Below, piece by piece: positions 1 to 8,591 of a stretch of DNA of 64,000 nucleotides. Position 1 is the first letter of the stretch, and each line of letters starts with the position of its first letter. The notes under the pieces were generated by a model that was not told where the DNA came from, made no database searches, and saw nothing but the letters and a program-made list of their open reading frames with translations. Both the position numbers and the translations under genes were made by a program. The stretch is from Roseimicrobium sp. ORNL1 (GTDB lineage Bacteria > Verrucomicrobiota > Verrucomicrobiia > Verrucomicrobiales > Verrucomicrobiaceae). Location of the stretch: contig NZ_CP049143.1 of assembly GCF_011044495.1 (NCBI RefSeq), positions 1,488,001-1,552,000 of the forward strand, written 5' to 3'.

Positions 1-838
1 CGCTGAGTTCGGACTCCTGGAGTTTCAGTTTGGCGGACTCCCAGTAGAAGAGCGGGGCGTGGGAGCCGAAGACGAGCTTCTCAAGGGGCCAGTCCTTCAA
101 GAGAGCTTCGATACCGGCGACACCCTCCAGCATGGCGAAGTCCAGCCACACAGGGCAGTCCTGCAGCGCAGTCATGGACATGGCGCGATTGGCATTGAGC
201 ACCATGACGCGGGCATTGGGGACCTTCTTGAGTATGGCAGGGAGCGGCTTGAGATTCACCGGCTTTACCTGCATCAGTGGATGCTGGGTGCGCTCGTCCT
301 CCATCTGGACTACTACCTGCACCAGGAACCCCGCCTCGGTAGCGGCTTCCAGGAGTTTCAAGAAAAGAGGATCGTCCAGGGTGTACCCGTGGTAATTCGG
401 ATGCAGGCGGATGACTCGTTCAGTAGTGAGCGCCACGGAAACACATTGAGAAAAATCATTCTCCCACGAGGGAAGCGTGGGATTGATGGTGAAGGCCGGA
501 AGGAGAAGGCGAGCACCACCGTGCTCTCTGCCATACTCCGTACAGCGCTCGTGCAGGATGTCATTGGCCTGGGTGACATCGCGGTAGAAGATCCCCTCGA
601 TGCTGCCTGCCCAGCCGCGGGTGAGGCCTTTCTCACGCAGGAGCCGGCATTGTGTCAGGATTTCGGAAGACTCCTGTCCGCGGTAGTAACGAAACGGCCA
701 GTGACCGATGGAGATGTTGCAGTCGATGATACCAGATGCTTTTGCTTCCGCGGCTGGTGCAGCATGGAGTGCTGGACCAGCGGCCAACGCTGCGGCTGCC
801 GTTGCGGCTGTCTGGTGGAGAAAGGAGCGACGGTTCAT
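1..838 (-). CDS. Amidohydrolase-fold protein, Tat-type signal, 3' end outside the window (partial)
   Basis: The frame opens at an ATG at 838 and stays open for 279 codons to the window edge, so the C-terminus is missing. The protein starts MNRRSFLHQTAA, a twin-arginine-like signal followed by an Ala-rich stretch. The body looks like the amidohydrolase 2 TIM barrel of its upstream neighbour: a HPNYHGY segment near residues 146-152 and a GSHAP segment near 259-263. The usual metal ligands look altered. The strand-1 HxH is replaced by DCN (39-41), and the usual GSDAP aspartate is His. It starts 5 bp after the stop of the upstream amidohydrolase, so the two are probably co-transcribed. A catalytic role is uncertain and the substrate is unknown. 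Confidence 0.8.
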   Translation of the reverse strand, partial: MNRRSFLHQTAATAAAALAAGPALHAAPAAEAKASGIIDCNISIGHWPFRYYRGQESSEILTQCRLLREKGLTRGWAGSIEGIFYRDVTQANDILHERCTEYGREHGGARLLLPAFTINPTLPSWENDFSQCVSVALTTERVIRLHPNYHGYTLDDPLFLKLLEAATEAGFLVQVVVQMEDERTQHPLMQVKPVNLKPLPAILKKVPNARVMVLNANRAMSMTALQDCPVWLDFAMLEGVAGIEALLKDWPLEKLVFGSHAPLFYWESAKLKLQESELS

Positions 839-843
839 AATGC

Positions 844-1629
844 TCATGCCTTGATGCCTTTCGCGGTGAGGATGGGAAGCATCATGTTGCGAAGGTTGTC
901 GCAGAAGATTGCCTGCTTCGATTCATCGGTGATGTTGGCCCCGTGAACCTTGGCGAGCTGGCTGGCGAAGCTACGTCCGCCGCTGTCACTGCCGTAAATG
1001 ACGCGGTTGGTTCCGAGTTCGCGCACGGCCATTTCCGTCATGCCGGCGGTGGGGTCACTGCCGGCAAGATCCACCGAGACATTGGGACAGTCACGGATGG
1101 TCGGGATGCCAATCTCCCAGGTGCCTCCGCTGTGGCCGCAGATGAGCGGTACGTTCGGAAAACGCTTCGCCAGTTCCGCGAACTCGGCAGGTGTCGATTC
1201 ACCCGCGTAGTTGCCCATGGTCTTGTACCAGGTGTGCTGGAAGATGACGGCCTTCAGCTCAGCCGCACGCTGGATGATGGGATCGATCTCCGGCACGTTG
1301 CAGCGCTCGGCGACCCAGAGCTTCACGCCGACCATGGGCCCCTTCGCCACGCAGCGCTCCAGCTCGGCGAGGCTGGTGTCGACGTGCTTGGGGCTGACGT
1401 AGACGAAGCCGAAGGTGCGGTCGGGGTGCTTGCTGATGGCGCGCAGGACTTCGTCGTTTTGTTTTACGAGGTCATCCGCAGCAGGGTCCTGGCTCCACTT
1501 CATGCCCATGTACACGCAGAGGCGCTCGATGCCCATGCGGTCGGCATAGCGCAGGAGCTGGCTCATGCGCTCCTCAGGAGTGAGACCGGGTACGCCGGAG
1601 AGGTGACAGTGGAGATCCCAGATGCGCAT
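844..1629 (-). CDS. Amidohydrolase 2 family metal-dependent hydrolase
   Basis: A 261-residue cytosolic protein with no signal peptide. The amidohydrolase 2 pattern is complete: HxH at H7/H9 on strand 1 (DLHCH), K103 in GVKLWV, H132 in FQHTW, H166 in CGHSGG and D215 in YGSDSG. This fits a TIM-barrel hydrolase or decarboxylase using one or two divalent metals. The substrate cannot be read from the sequence. The gene lies directly upstream of the exported, metal-ligand-poor relative that starts at 838, with a 5-bp gap. The pair may be one functional unit with one active and one degenerate paralog. Confidence 0.85.
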   Translation of the reverse strand: MRIWDLHCHLSGVPGLTPEERMSQLLRYADRMGIERLCVYMGMKWSQDPAADDLVKQNDEVLRAISKHPDRTFGFVYVSPKHVDTSLAELERCVAKGPMVGVKLWVAERCNVPEIDPIIQRAAELKAVIFQHTWYKTMGNYAGESTPAEFAELAKRFPNVPLICGHSGGTWEIGIPTIRDCPNVSVDLAGSDPTAGMTEMAVRELGTNRVIYGSDSGGRSFASQLAKVHGANITDESKQAIFCDNLRNMMLPILTAKGIKA

Positions 1630-1921
1630 GAAATTAGGGTTGGAGTGGAAGGAGGTGTGGATACGCCATGCGTTCGGGCTTGTTGCCGTTCTTGCGAGTA
1701 TCAGACACAGAAGGTCGACAAGCGGGCATATTCAGAGCAGTCGGATCTGGCCTGACCTGAGAACGGTAGGGGGAATGCATGGGGCGCTGGAGGGCGGACG
1801 GGTCTAAGGAGATCTTGAGCCCGCCTGCATCGGGATGAGCCCGCGTTATTTGTTACTTGAAGCGTGGTGCCGTTCGCCTACAGCGTCCGTATCTATGTGC
1901 GGCAACTCAGAGCCTGACCCT
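1630..1921. other. Divergent intergenic region without a recognised gene
   Basis: About 290 bp separate the minus-strand amidohydrolase operon from the plus-strand Nudix gene, so promoters for both should lie here. I see no RNA gene, strong hairpin or repeat in it. Confidence 0.4.
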
Positions 1922-2947
1922 ATGGATTCAAAGGACTTTATCACCGAAGACTTCAAACATTTCTCAGACTCCTACCTGAAGAACGAAGAGACCGGGGAAA
2001 CCAGGGTCAACTGGCTGATTGGTCTTGCCACCGCCACCTTGGGTGGCTTGGTTCTACTGTTGGGTACGGACCATCGCCCCTCGTTCCACATCCTTTGCTG
2101 GGCGGTCGTGGTTCCGGCGCTCTTCGCGAATCTGGCCCTGGGTGTGGTGACCCTGCTTCGCATTTTGAAGAGGGACAGCACTACGGATGCCTACCATCGG
2201 GTGCTCGACAAGTACCGCGCTTTCTTTGTAGCGCAGGGGGGTGACAATACGCCCCTGCCGTCGGTCATGGCCCTGCTCAAGCGGAAGCCGACGCGGTTCT
2301 TTGGCGGCGGCTTGAGGGACATGGTCCTGGTGATCAATTCCCTCTTTGGTGCCGCGATTTTCATGGCGATCGCCTTTGATATTTCGAGGGGGAATGCCCC
2401 GACCGTGGATTTCGAGGACGTGATACTTAACAGTTATGCTGCCGCGGCAGCGGGGTTTGTGCTGGCCTTCTGCCTCCAAAGCATTCTCATCAAGAAGGTG
2501 AAAGAGAAGATGAAGGACCGTGCTTCCCATGCGGGCGGCATTGTGGTGCGGGTCGATGCCGATGGGCCAAAGTACTTGCTGGTGCAGCCCAAAGGAGTGT
2601 CAGCCACCGTGAATGTGGGGAGAACCTGGGTCCTGCCCAAAGGACACATTGAAGGTGGTGAGGATGCCGCGGACGCCGCGGTGCGCGAGGTGGAAGAAGA
2701 GACCGGAGTGGTCGGTGGGATCCTTCAGTTTGTCGGGAGCAACCGATTTGAAGCGGCAGGCGAGAGCATTCATGTGAGGTACTTTCTCATGAAGTGCTTG
2801 AGCGAGGGAACGCCCAAGGAAAAGCGCGAGCGAGGATGGTTCCCCATTGAGCAGGCTCTGGACATTATCCATCCCGATAATCAGGGTCTCTTGGTTCTCG
2901 CGAACGATGCGTTTGCGCGTGTGTCCAAGGGCAAGGTGTCCGCGTGA
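1922..2947 (+). CDS. Membrane-anchored Nudix hydrolase
   Basis: From the ATG at 1922 the protein has 341 residues. The first about 180 residues contain four hydrophobic segments (beginning NWLIGLATA, FHILCWAVVV, MVLVINSLFG and SYAAAAAGFV), so it sits in the inner membrane. A cytosolic Nudix domain follows. The Nudix box begins at G241 (GHIEGGE) and runs on as seven residues, then REVEEETGV, matching GX5EX7REUXEEXGU exactly. Nudix enzymes cleave nucleoside diphosphates linked to another group; the substrate here is unknown. The frame could open further upstream at 1835, but residues encoded before 1922 look non-conserved. The membrane fusion is unusual, because most Nudix enzymes are soluble. 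Confidence 0.85.
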   Translation: MDSKDFITEDFKHFSDSYLKNEETGETRVNWLIGLATATLGGLVLLLGTDHRPSFHILCWAVVVPALFANLALGVVTLLRILKRDSTTDAYHRVLDKYRAFFVAQGGDNTPLPSVMALLKRKPTRFFGGGLRDMVLVINSLFGAAIFMAIAFDISRGNAPTVDFEDVILNSYAAAAAGFVLAFCLQSILIKKVKEKMKDRASHAGGIVVRVDADGPKYLLVQPKGVSATVNVGRTWVLPKGHIEGGEDAADAAVREVEEETGVVGGILQFVGSNRFEAAGESIHVRYFLMKCLSEGTPKEKRERGWFPIEQALDIIHPDNQGLLVLANDAFARVSKGKVSA

Positions 2948-2964
2948 GTTGCGGTGATGAGCAC

Positions 2965-2993
2965 AAAAAAAAGGGCAGGTCTGTGACCTGCCC
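2965..2993 (-). terminator. Rho-independent terminator for the DUF1080 gene
   Basis: A perfect 9-bp stem (GGGCAGGTC/GACCTGCCC, 2973-2981 and 2985-2993) with a 3-nt loop is followed on the minus strand by eight T residues (2965-2972). It lies 37 bp past the stop of the minus-strand DUF1080 gene. It may also stop the convergent Nudix transcript. Confidence 0.85.
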
Positions 2994-3029
2994 TCGTGGC
3001 TGAATGGGTGATTCGAAATCCGAAATCCC

Positions 3030-3692
3030 TTAGGGGAGCGGCTTGATGAAGAGGTCCTTGTAGTAGACCACGCTCACGGGGTCATGGCCCTGGATGGCGA
3101 TGGTGCCTTCGCTGAGCTTGCGGCCGTCCATGTTCTTGAGGGCCTTGCTGGGGTCCCAATCTTCGGGTTCGGTCCACTCGGTGGTCACCTTGCCGTTGAT
3201 GGAGATGGTGATCTTTTTGCCGTCGACCTTGATGCCGTAGTCGAACCATTCGCCGTCCTTGTTGGGGGCGTTGTTGAGCACGTCCTTCACGGCGTAGAGG
3301 CCGCCGGTCTTCTTCACGTCCTTGTGGGTCGCGTTCACCTGGCACTCATAGCCCTTGCTTGGCCAGCCTTTTTCTTCGAAGCCGGTGTGGATGTAGATGC
3401 CGCTGTTGGAGCCGGGGGTGGTCTTCACCTTGGCCTTGAACTCGAAGTTCTTGAACTTGGCGTTGCCGTCTTCACCCACGAAGAACATGTGGGCGCGACC
3501 GCCCTGGACTTTGATTTCACCGTTCTCGACGACAAAGGACTTGGCCTTTTCCTCGGGCTTCTCTTCGGTGGTGACATTCGACTTCCAGCCGGAGAGGTCC
3601 TTGCCGTTGAACATGGAGATCCAGCCGTCTTCAGCGGACGCGATGCCGCTGAGGGCCAGGATGGTGACGAGTGAGAGGAACTTGGATTTCAT
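3030..3692 (-). CDS. Exported DUF1080 / 3-keto-disaccharide hydrolase domain protein
   Basis: A 220-residue protein starting MKSKFLSLVTILALSG, with a clear Sec signal and a cleavage site after ASA near residue 19. The mature part opens with DGWISMFNGKDLSGWKS, the usual start of DUF1080 domains. These have a concanavalin-like beta sandwich and are very abundant in Verrucomicrobiota and Planctomycetota; some members hydrolyse 3-keto-glucosides. The domain fills the rest of the protein. An open frame continues upstream to 4178, but the signal peptide fixes the start at 3692. It is a single-gene unit ending in the terminator at 2965-2993. The actual substrate is not determinable. Confidence 0.88.
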   Translation of the reverse strand: MKSKFLSLVTILALSGIASAEDGWISMFNGKDLSGWKSNVTTEEKPEEKAKSFVVENGEIKVQGGRAHMFFVGEDGNAKFKNFEFKAKVKTTPGSNSGIYIHTGFEEKGWPSKGYECQVNATHKDVKKTGGLYAVKDVLNNAPNKDGEWFDYGIKVDGKKITISINGKVTTEWTEPEDWDPSKALKNMDGRKLSEGTIAIQGHDPVSVVYYKDLFIKPLP

Positions 3693-3776
3693 GGAGCGCG
3701 GAGTTTGCACGTGGGGTGAACGTTGTCGAGTTGGTTGTTTTGGACGGAAAATATGGAAAGGAGGGCTGAATTTGCC

Positions 3777-4049
3777 ATGGCCCAGGAAACCACCACCCTC
3801 GTCTGCAAGGTCACGCCGAACGCCCGGAAGTCGGAGTGCCTGGGCTGGGGCGCGGATGAGCGTGGGCGGAAGTTGCTGCTGGTGAAGCTGGCGGCTCCGG
3901 CGCAGGAGGGGAAGGCGAACAAGGAACTGGTGCGCTTTCTGGCGGAGTTGCTGGGGTGTGGGAAGAGCGAGGTGGTGCTGCTGCGTGGGGATACGAGCCG
4001 GACGAAGTCGCTGGAGGTGCCAGCGGGGGCGGTGGGGAGGCTGGGGTGA
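3777..4049 (+). CDS. DUF167 / YggU family protein
   Basis: A 90-residue protein from the ATG at 3777, chosen because an AGGAGG lies about 12 nt upstream. Upstream in-frame ATGs at 3723 and 3753 are less likely. It matches the small YggU/DUF167 fold: TPNARKSE near the N-terminus, then VKLAAPAQEGKANKELVRFL, then a Ser/Val-rich LLRGDTSRTKSLEV segment. The family is widespread and conserved, but its biochemical role is unknown. The gene is divergent from the DUF1080 gene across an 84-bp spacer. Confidence 0.85.
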   Translation: MAQETTTLVCKVTPNARKSECLGWGADERGRKLLLVKLAAPAQEGKANKELVRFLAELLGCGKSEVVLLRGDTSRTKSLEVPAGAVGRLG

Positions 4050-4073
4050 GGTGGGTGTGGTTGCGTGCAGGGT

Positions 4074-4118
4074 GTTCAACGCAGAGACACAGAGACGCAG
4101 AGGAACTTCGGAGACTGA
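4074..4118 (+). repeat. Dispersed 45-bp repeat (copy 1), CGCAGAGACACAGAGACGCAGAGG type
   Basis: This stretch matches 25379-25423 at 44 of 45 positions, and similarity continues leftward through the GGGTGTGG...GTGCAG sequence. It carries the internal repeat ACGCAGAGACAC/AGACGCAGAGG. Both copies are in intergenic spacers, with no coding signal of their own. Confidence 0.75.
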
Positions 4119-4155
4119 GAGTTGCAGAATGAGCGCTGGTCTTGCCCTCAAATAA

Positions 4156-4193
4156 GATGGGCTGCCTGGCGGGTTCACCGCGGGCAGCCCATC
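4156..4193. terminator. Strong hairpin between convergent genes
   Basis: A perfect 11-bp stem GATGGGCTGCC/GGCAGCCCATC (4156-4166 and 4183-4193) with a 16-nt loop lies between the YggU gene and the convergent AP2 gene. There is no T-tract on either side, so it may act as a bidirectional or Rho-assisted terminator, or protect 3' ends. Confidence 0.5.
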
Positions 4194-4239
4194 AATGGCG
4201 TTGAGTTAGATTCCTTGGTATTTCAGGAAGATCACGGCA

Positions 4240-4704
4240 TTAGCCGCGGATCTTGGAGACGGCCTTGTCGCGCGCCTCGATCGCAAGCTTCCAGGCCTGA
4301 TCAAGGCCAAGCTTGGCGACGGAGAAGGACTTCTTCACCACTTTGCCGGGCTCAGGGCTCCAGGAAGCTTCCACGTGCTCGTAGACGTACTTCTTGTCGT
4401 CCTTGGTCACGATGGTCTTGCGCAGGCGCACTCCGCGGTATCCGGAGGTGTTGCGGGCGGTCAGCTTCTCAGCGAGCTCACGGCGGGTATAGGGCTTGAG
4501 CTTCTTCTCCATCTTGTCACGCACGGTGCGGGCTTCTTCCAGAGCAGCCTTCTTGCCGCCATGAGCGGAGTCGGAGAAGAACTGGTTGAAACGCTCGCCA
4601 CGACGATAGATCCGCACTTCCCAGCCTTTGACGGGGCGCTTGCCCTCGCCGCCGCTGTTGTCGATGCGGGTGATGTTCCTGTTGTTTGGATCTTTTCTGG
4701 CCAT
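4240..4704 (-). CDS. AP2-domain DNA-binding-like protein
   Basis: A 154-residue basic protein. Residues from about 85 resemble the AP2 DNA-binding domain of phage and bacterial proteins: SGYRGVRLRK, then YVYEHVEASWSPEPG, then KKSFSVAKLGLDQAWKLAIE, the usual three strands plus helix. The N-terminal half is Arg/Lys-rich (WEVRIYRRGERFNQFFSDS). It has no homing endonuclease HNH motif, unlike many bacterial AP2 proteins. The likely role is DNA binding, inferred from the family; target and function are unknown. It is a single gene, convergent with the YggU gene. Confidence 0.7.
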   Translation of the reverse strand: MARKDPNNRNITRIDNSGGEGKRPVKGWEVRIYRRGERFNQFFSDSAHGGKKAALEEARTVRDKMEKKLKPYTRRELAEKLTARNTSGYRGVRLRKTIVTKDDKKYVYEHVEASWSPEPGKVVKKSFSVAKLGLDQAWKLAIEARDKAVSKIRG

Positions 4705-4822
4705 GGTATTGGTGGGTTGGTATTTCTAGGTTTTTTTGTTGGTGGTTTCTTGTTTTCTTGGGGTTCCGCAGTGCCGGGGACCGGCGTGCTCTGCTCCTCC
4801 GTCTTCAGTGGGTGGCTCCCGG

Positions 4823-5674
4823 TCAGGGATCCATGTGGCTGGAGACGAACTCGCGGAACAGTCCGGCCACCCGCCTGGTGAGCGGGCCGACGGGCTGCGA
4901 AAGGGGGGTTCCATCCACGGAGGCAATGGCCTGCACTTCGCGCATGGAAGAAGTGAGAAATGCCTCATCCGCGCCGGCGAGCGCCGTGGCGGGCAGAGGC
5001 TCTTCTGAAACGGGAATGCCGTGGGCGCGGCAGACTTCGAGCGTGAGCTCGCGGGTCACTCCGGCCAGGCAGCCGGAGGAAAGGGGCGGTGTATGGAGCA
5101 GTCCGCCACGCACCAGGAAGACATTGCTGGCCGCGCCCTCGCAAAGTTCATCCTTCGTATTGGAAAAAATCGCCTCTCCTGCACCATTGCAACGTGCATG
5201 ATTCAGGGCCACCACGTTCTCCGCGTAGGACACGGACTTGGCGCCTGCGAGAGCGCCCCGCTCGTTGCGAGGCCAGGGGACCATGGCGACGGATTCGGAC
5301 GGTTTCGTGGGGGTAGCAGGGACGGCGGTGCAAGTGAACAATCCGTCACCATGATTGGATTGCAGTCCGCCCGGGATTTCTCCACCGCTGACCGTGAAGC
5401 GCACTCGCGCTTCCTGCAACTCGTTCGCGCTCAACGTCTCAGTCATCGCGTTGGCAAACTGTTCCAAGGTTGGGGGACGCAACCCGAGGACCGCACAGGA
5501 GCGTACGAGGCGGTGCCAATGACGGGTAATGGCGAAAGGTTTTCCTCCATAGGCCCGGAGGGTCTCGAAGGCTCCGCAGCCCACCAGAAACGCAGCATTC
5601 CATGGCGAAATCCGTGCCTGCGCAGATGGCTCCAGACGGCCATTGAGCCAGACACAAGATTCGTGCGATGCCAT
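4823..5674 (-). CDS. Class IV PLP aminotransferase (aminodeoxychorismate lyase / branched-chain or D-amino acid aminotransferase type)
   Basis: A 283-residue fold-type IV PLP enzyme. It has WLNGRLEP at the N-terminus, GAFETLRAYGG (34-44), the PLP lysine K146 in GAKSVSYAENVVAL, E179 in CEGAASNVFLV, and a C-terminal LTSSMREVQAIASVDG. The length fits aminodeoxychorismate lyase (PabC, making p-aminobenzoate for folate) and the D-amino acid or branched-chain aminotransferases. The residues seen do not separate these. No pabA/pabB gene is adjacent. It stands alone, divergent from the EamA transporter. Confidence 0.85.
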   Translation of the reverse strand: MASHESCVWLNGRLEPSAQARISPWNAAFLVGCGAFETLRAYGGKPFAITRHWHRLVRSCAVLGLRPPTLEQFANAMTETLSANELQEARVRFTVSGGEIPGGLQSNHGDGLFTCTAVPATPTKPSESVAMVPWPRNERGALAGAKSVSYAENVVALNHARCNGAGEAIFSNTKDELCEGAASNVFLVRGGLLHTPPLSSGCLAGVTRELTLEVCRAHGIPVSEEPLPATALAGADEAFLTSSMREVQAIASVDGTPLSQPVGPLTRRVAGLFREFVSSHMDP

Positions 5675-5982
5675 GGGTGAATCATTTCGTATATTAATCT
5701 GTTACGCAGGTATTAGTTTAGCGGATGCATCCTCCAAATGAAAAGGGCGAGTGTGCCTTAACATTTCGTGGGGCGTTAGCTTAATGGAACGCAAAAAATT
5801 CCCACAGGAATAAGGATGACCCTTACACGCAACTTTTATGTGATGTTCTGGCTAATCGAAGGGGCCATGGGGGGATTTTTTTGTGGGATACTACCAGTAC
5901 GCCTCTGGTGTGTCAGCATGATATTTTCAATGTTCAGTGGCGCCTTGCAAACCCCCGGCCCACTGGCACGGTTCTATATTCG
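5675..5982. other. AT-rich divergent intergenic region
   Basis: About 300 bp between the aminotransferase start and the transporter start, visibly richer in A/T than its surroundings. It should contain promoters for both genes. A short piece at 5769-5790 (GGGGCGTTAGCTTAATGGAACGC) resembles a tRNA D-arm but the rest of a tRNA is missing. No gene is supported. Confidence 0.4.
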
Positions 5983-6903
5983 ATGCTCGCCTCCATTTTG
6001 ACTGCATTTTTCTATGCTGCATCGGGAATTTGTGGTCGACGCTCCGCTGTTGCTTTTGGCTCTCTCCGTGGGAATTCGCTCCGCCTGGGGCTGGCCATTC
6101 TTATCCTTGCCGTTGTTACACGAGGGGCTGCGGGGCTCGAATGGTCCTCTGTTTCAACTCATCGGTTGCTCTGGAGCGGCGCGGTGGGCTTTGGCGTGGG
6201 GGATGTAGCGCTCTTCCTGGCGTACACGCGACTGGGAGCAAGGCTGACGCTCCTGCTGAATCTCTGCAGTGCGCCAGTGTTTGGCGCCATCGGGGATTGG
6301 CTGCTGGTTGGCGTGGGAGTGTCCGGACCCCAGATGCTGGCCACGGCGATGATTCTCCTGGGCGTATCGGTCGCGATTGGGTCGCACCGTGATGGCGGAG
6401 GGCTCTTTTCGCCGCCGCCCAAGTTGTTCACGGGCGTGATATTCGCGCTTTTTGCGGGGCTGGGTCAGGGTGGGGGAGCCTCGTTGAGCCGGTTTGCCCA
6501 TGCGGCCATGAAGGTGGAGGGGCACATGGTGTCTCCGGTGCAGCAGGCATTCGTGCGCATGCTGCCGGGGCTGCTCTTCACCCTTCTCCTCTGGGGCGTG
6601 GTGGTCTGGTACCGCTCGGCCAGGCGGCTGGCCGCGGCGGAGGTGGCGCAAACGTTTTCCCACCGGTGGTGGTGGCTGCTGGGCGCGGCCATGTTTGGGC
6701 CCGTGCTGGGTGTGAGTTGTTTTCAGTGGGCCTTGGTGCAGGCGCCGGCACTGGTGGTGCTGAGCCTCACCGCCACTACGCCCATCCTCATCATGCCGCT
6801 TTCCGCTGTGATCGACCATGATCGGGCGGGAAAGGCGGCCATCTGGGGTTCCGTTCTGGCGGTGGCCGGGGTGGTGCTGATGGTTTGGCTCACCAAGCGG
6901 TGA
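5983..6903 (+). CDS. EamA/DMT-family transporter
   Basis: From the ATG at 5983 (MLASILTAFFYAASGICG) the protein has 306 residues and about ten hydrophobic helices arranged as two five-helix halves, as in drug/metabolite transporters. Segments such as GVGDVALFLAYTRLGA and ALVVLSLTATTPILIMPLSA fit the ends of the two EamA repeats. An open frame extends upstream to 5881, but that part does not look like a membrane-protein N-terminus. It is an inner-membrane exporter or importer of small metabolites with unknown substrate. The enolase-superfamily gene follows 154 bp downstream on the same strand. Confidence 0.85.
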   Translation: MLASILTAFFYAASGICGRRSAVAFGSLRGNSLRLGLAILILAVVTRGAAGLEWSSVSTHRLLWSGAVGFGVGDVALFLAYTRLGARLTLLLNLCSAPVFGAIGDWLLVGVGVSGPQMLATAMILLGVSVAIGSHRDGGGLFSPPPKLFTGVIFALFAGLGQGGGASLSRFAHAAMKVEGHMVSPVQQAFVRMLPGLLFTLLLWGVVVWYRSARRLAAAEVAQTFSHRWWWLLGAAMFGPVLGVSCFQWALVQAPALVVLSLTATTPILIMPLSAVIDHDRAGKAAIWGSVLAVAGVVLMVWLTKR

Positions 6904-7057
6904 GGGTGGGGTCGTGGGGAGGTGTCGAAAGCATCAATCTCCGTCCTTGCGCCATGAGGGTGCCGTCGCTTCAATCCGCTTCCCCCTTCGGGTTCGCTTC
7001 CTTTTCCAAGCACGCCAAGATCAACGTCAACGTTTACGCCAACACTCCGTCACTCCC

Positions 7058-8467
7058 ATGCGCCTTCCCACTGACATCCGGGTCCAGTCCGCCACTGTGT
7101 ACTTCCTGCCCATCGATTTTCGTGTGCCGCTGAAGTTCGGTCCGGAGGTCACCACCCATGTGCAGTGCCTGCGCACGTGTGTGACCGTGGTGGATCGCGA
7201 GGGACGCACCGCGCAGGGCTGGGGCGAGACGCCCGTGGCGGTGTCGTGGACCTGGCCCACGCCGCATGTGACCGTTGCAGATCGCACGACTCGCATGAAG
7301 GACTTCTCCCTGCGCCTCGCGAAGCGTCTTGTGGAATTTGATTCCTGGGGGCATCCCATGGAATTCGGGTATGATTTTCAAAAGCAAGCCCTCATGCAGG
7401 AGGTGGCCTCGGCCAATGAAGAGGCCGGTGGAGTAGAGATGCCGTACCTGGCAGCCCTGGTGTGTTTGAGCGCGTTCGATATCGCGATTCACGACGCGTT
7501 CGGCAATCTGCTGGGGAAGGACATCTACGACTGTTATGGGCCTGAGTACATCAGCCGTGACCTATCCGGATTCGTGGAACCAGCGGAGGGGAGTGACGTG
7601 GATTTCCGTGGGAAATACGTGCAGGACTTCCTGGTGCGTCCTGCGCCCTCCCGCCTGCCCGTGTGGCATCTCGTCGGTGGGGTGGATCCGCTGGAAGAGT
7701 CGGACCTCACCGGAAGCGAGCCCAAGGATGGCCATCCCGTGCTCCTAGCGGACTGGATCAAGCAGGACGGGCTCACCTGCCTGAAGGTGAAGCTGCGTGG
7801 CACGGATGAGCAGTGGGACTACGAGCGCATGGTGCGGATTGCCCGCCTCGGCTTTCCGCTGGGGGTGAAGTGGCTCAGCGCCGACTTCAACTGCACGGTC
7901 CGCGACCCGATTTATGTGAATGACATTCTCGACCGTCTACTGCGCGAGGATCCAGAAATCTATGCCCGCACGCTCTACGTGGAGCAGCCATTTGCATATG
8001 AACTGGAGCACGACATGTTGGACGTGCGCAGTGTCTCGGCGCGCAAGCCTCTCTTCCTGGATGAGAGCGCGCATGACTGGGAGTTTGTGAAGCTGGGCCG
8101 CAGCCTGGGCTGGAGTGGCGTAGCGCTGAAGACCTGCAAAACACAGACTGGCGCGCTTCTCAGCATGTGCTGGGCAAAGGCCCACGGCATGCCTCTCATG
8201 GTGCAGGATCTCACCAACCCCATGCTGGCCATGATCCCTCATGTCCGACTGGCCTCCCACGCAGGCACCATCCAGGGCGTGGAGTGCAATGGCATGCAGT
8301 TCTACCCGGACGCATCCCTGCCTGAAATGGCGGTGCATCCAGGCCTCTACCAGCGGCGCCAGGGACAGCTGGTGCTGGATACCCTGAAGGGCTCTGGTTT
8401 TGGATATCGACTGGAGGAAATGCGTCGTGAACTCCCCGAGCCTGCCGGAGTGTTCGGCCAGGCTTGA
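7058..8467 (+). CDS. Mandelate racemase / muconate lactonizing enzyme family protein (enolase superfamily)
   Basis: A 469-residue protein from the ATG at 7058 (MRLPTDIRVQSATVYFLPID). An N-terminal capping domain is followed by a barrel with the enolase-superfamily signatures: KVK in CLKVKLRG, then metal-ligand segments ADFN, VEQPF and DES, and a C-terminal lysine in ALKTCKTQTG. The ligand order D-E-D and the KxK plus opposite Lys fit the MLE or dipeptide-epimerase subgroup more than mandelate racemase. The family abstracts an alpha proton of a carboxylate; the substrate is unknown. It is longer than most members (about 370 residues), mainly through inserts in the N-terminal half. Confidence 0.82.
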   Translation: MRLPTDIRVQSATVYFLPIDFRVPLKFGPEVTTHVQCLRTCVTVVDREGRTAQGWGETPVAVSWTWPTPHVTVADRTTRMKDFSLRLAKRLVEFDSWGHPMEFGYDFQKQALMQEVASANEEAGGVEMPYLAALVCLSAFDIAIHDAFGNLLGKDIYDCYGPEYISRDLSGFVEPAEGSDVDFRGKYVQDFLVRPAPSRLPVWHLVGGVDPLEESDLTGSEPKDGHPVLLADWIKQDGLTCLKVKLRGTDEQWDYERMVRIARLGFPLGVKWLSADFNCTVRDPIYVNDILDRLLREDPEIYARTLYVEQPFAYELEHDMLDVRSVSARKPLFLDESAHDWEFVKLGRSLGWSGVALKTCKTQTGALLSMCWAKAHGMPLMVQDLTNPMLAMIPHVRLASHAGTIQGVECNGMQFYPDASLPEMAVHPGLYQRRQGQLVLDTLKGSGFGYRLEEMRRELPEPAGVFGQA

Positions 8468-8591
8468 CCTTCGCATTGCTAACAAGGAAAATTTTTTCGG
8501 AAAAATTGAAAGGCCCTAAGAAGGCGACGGCTCAACCGTTTGCACCTCAAGAGGGTCAAACCTCACCCCGACTCACCGTACCGAGACACAA

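Noticed and set aside
5769-5830. Possible tRNA: GGGGCGTTAGCTTAATGGAACGC resembles a tRNA D-arm
   Set aside because: Anticodon stem, T arm and acceptor pairing are missing; only one arm resembles a tRNA.
8488-8510. A/T hairpin AATTTTT-TCGG-AAAAATT upstream of the DUF1549 gene
   Set aside because: It has no GC stem and no T-tract after it, so it is not a credible terminator; it may be a chance A/T palindrome.
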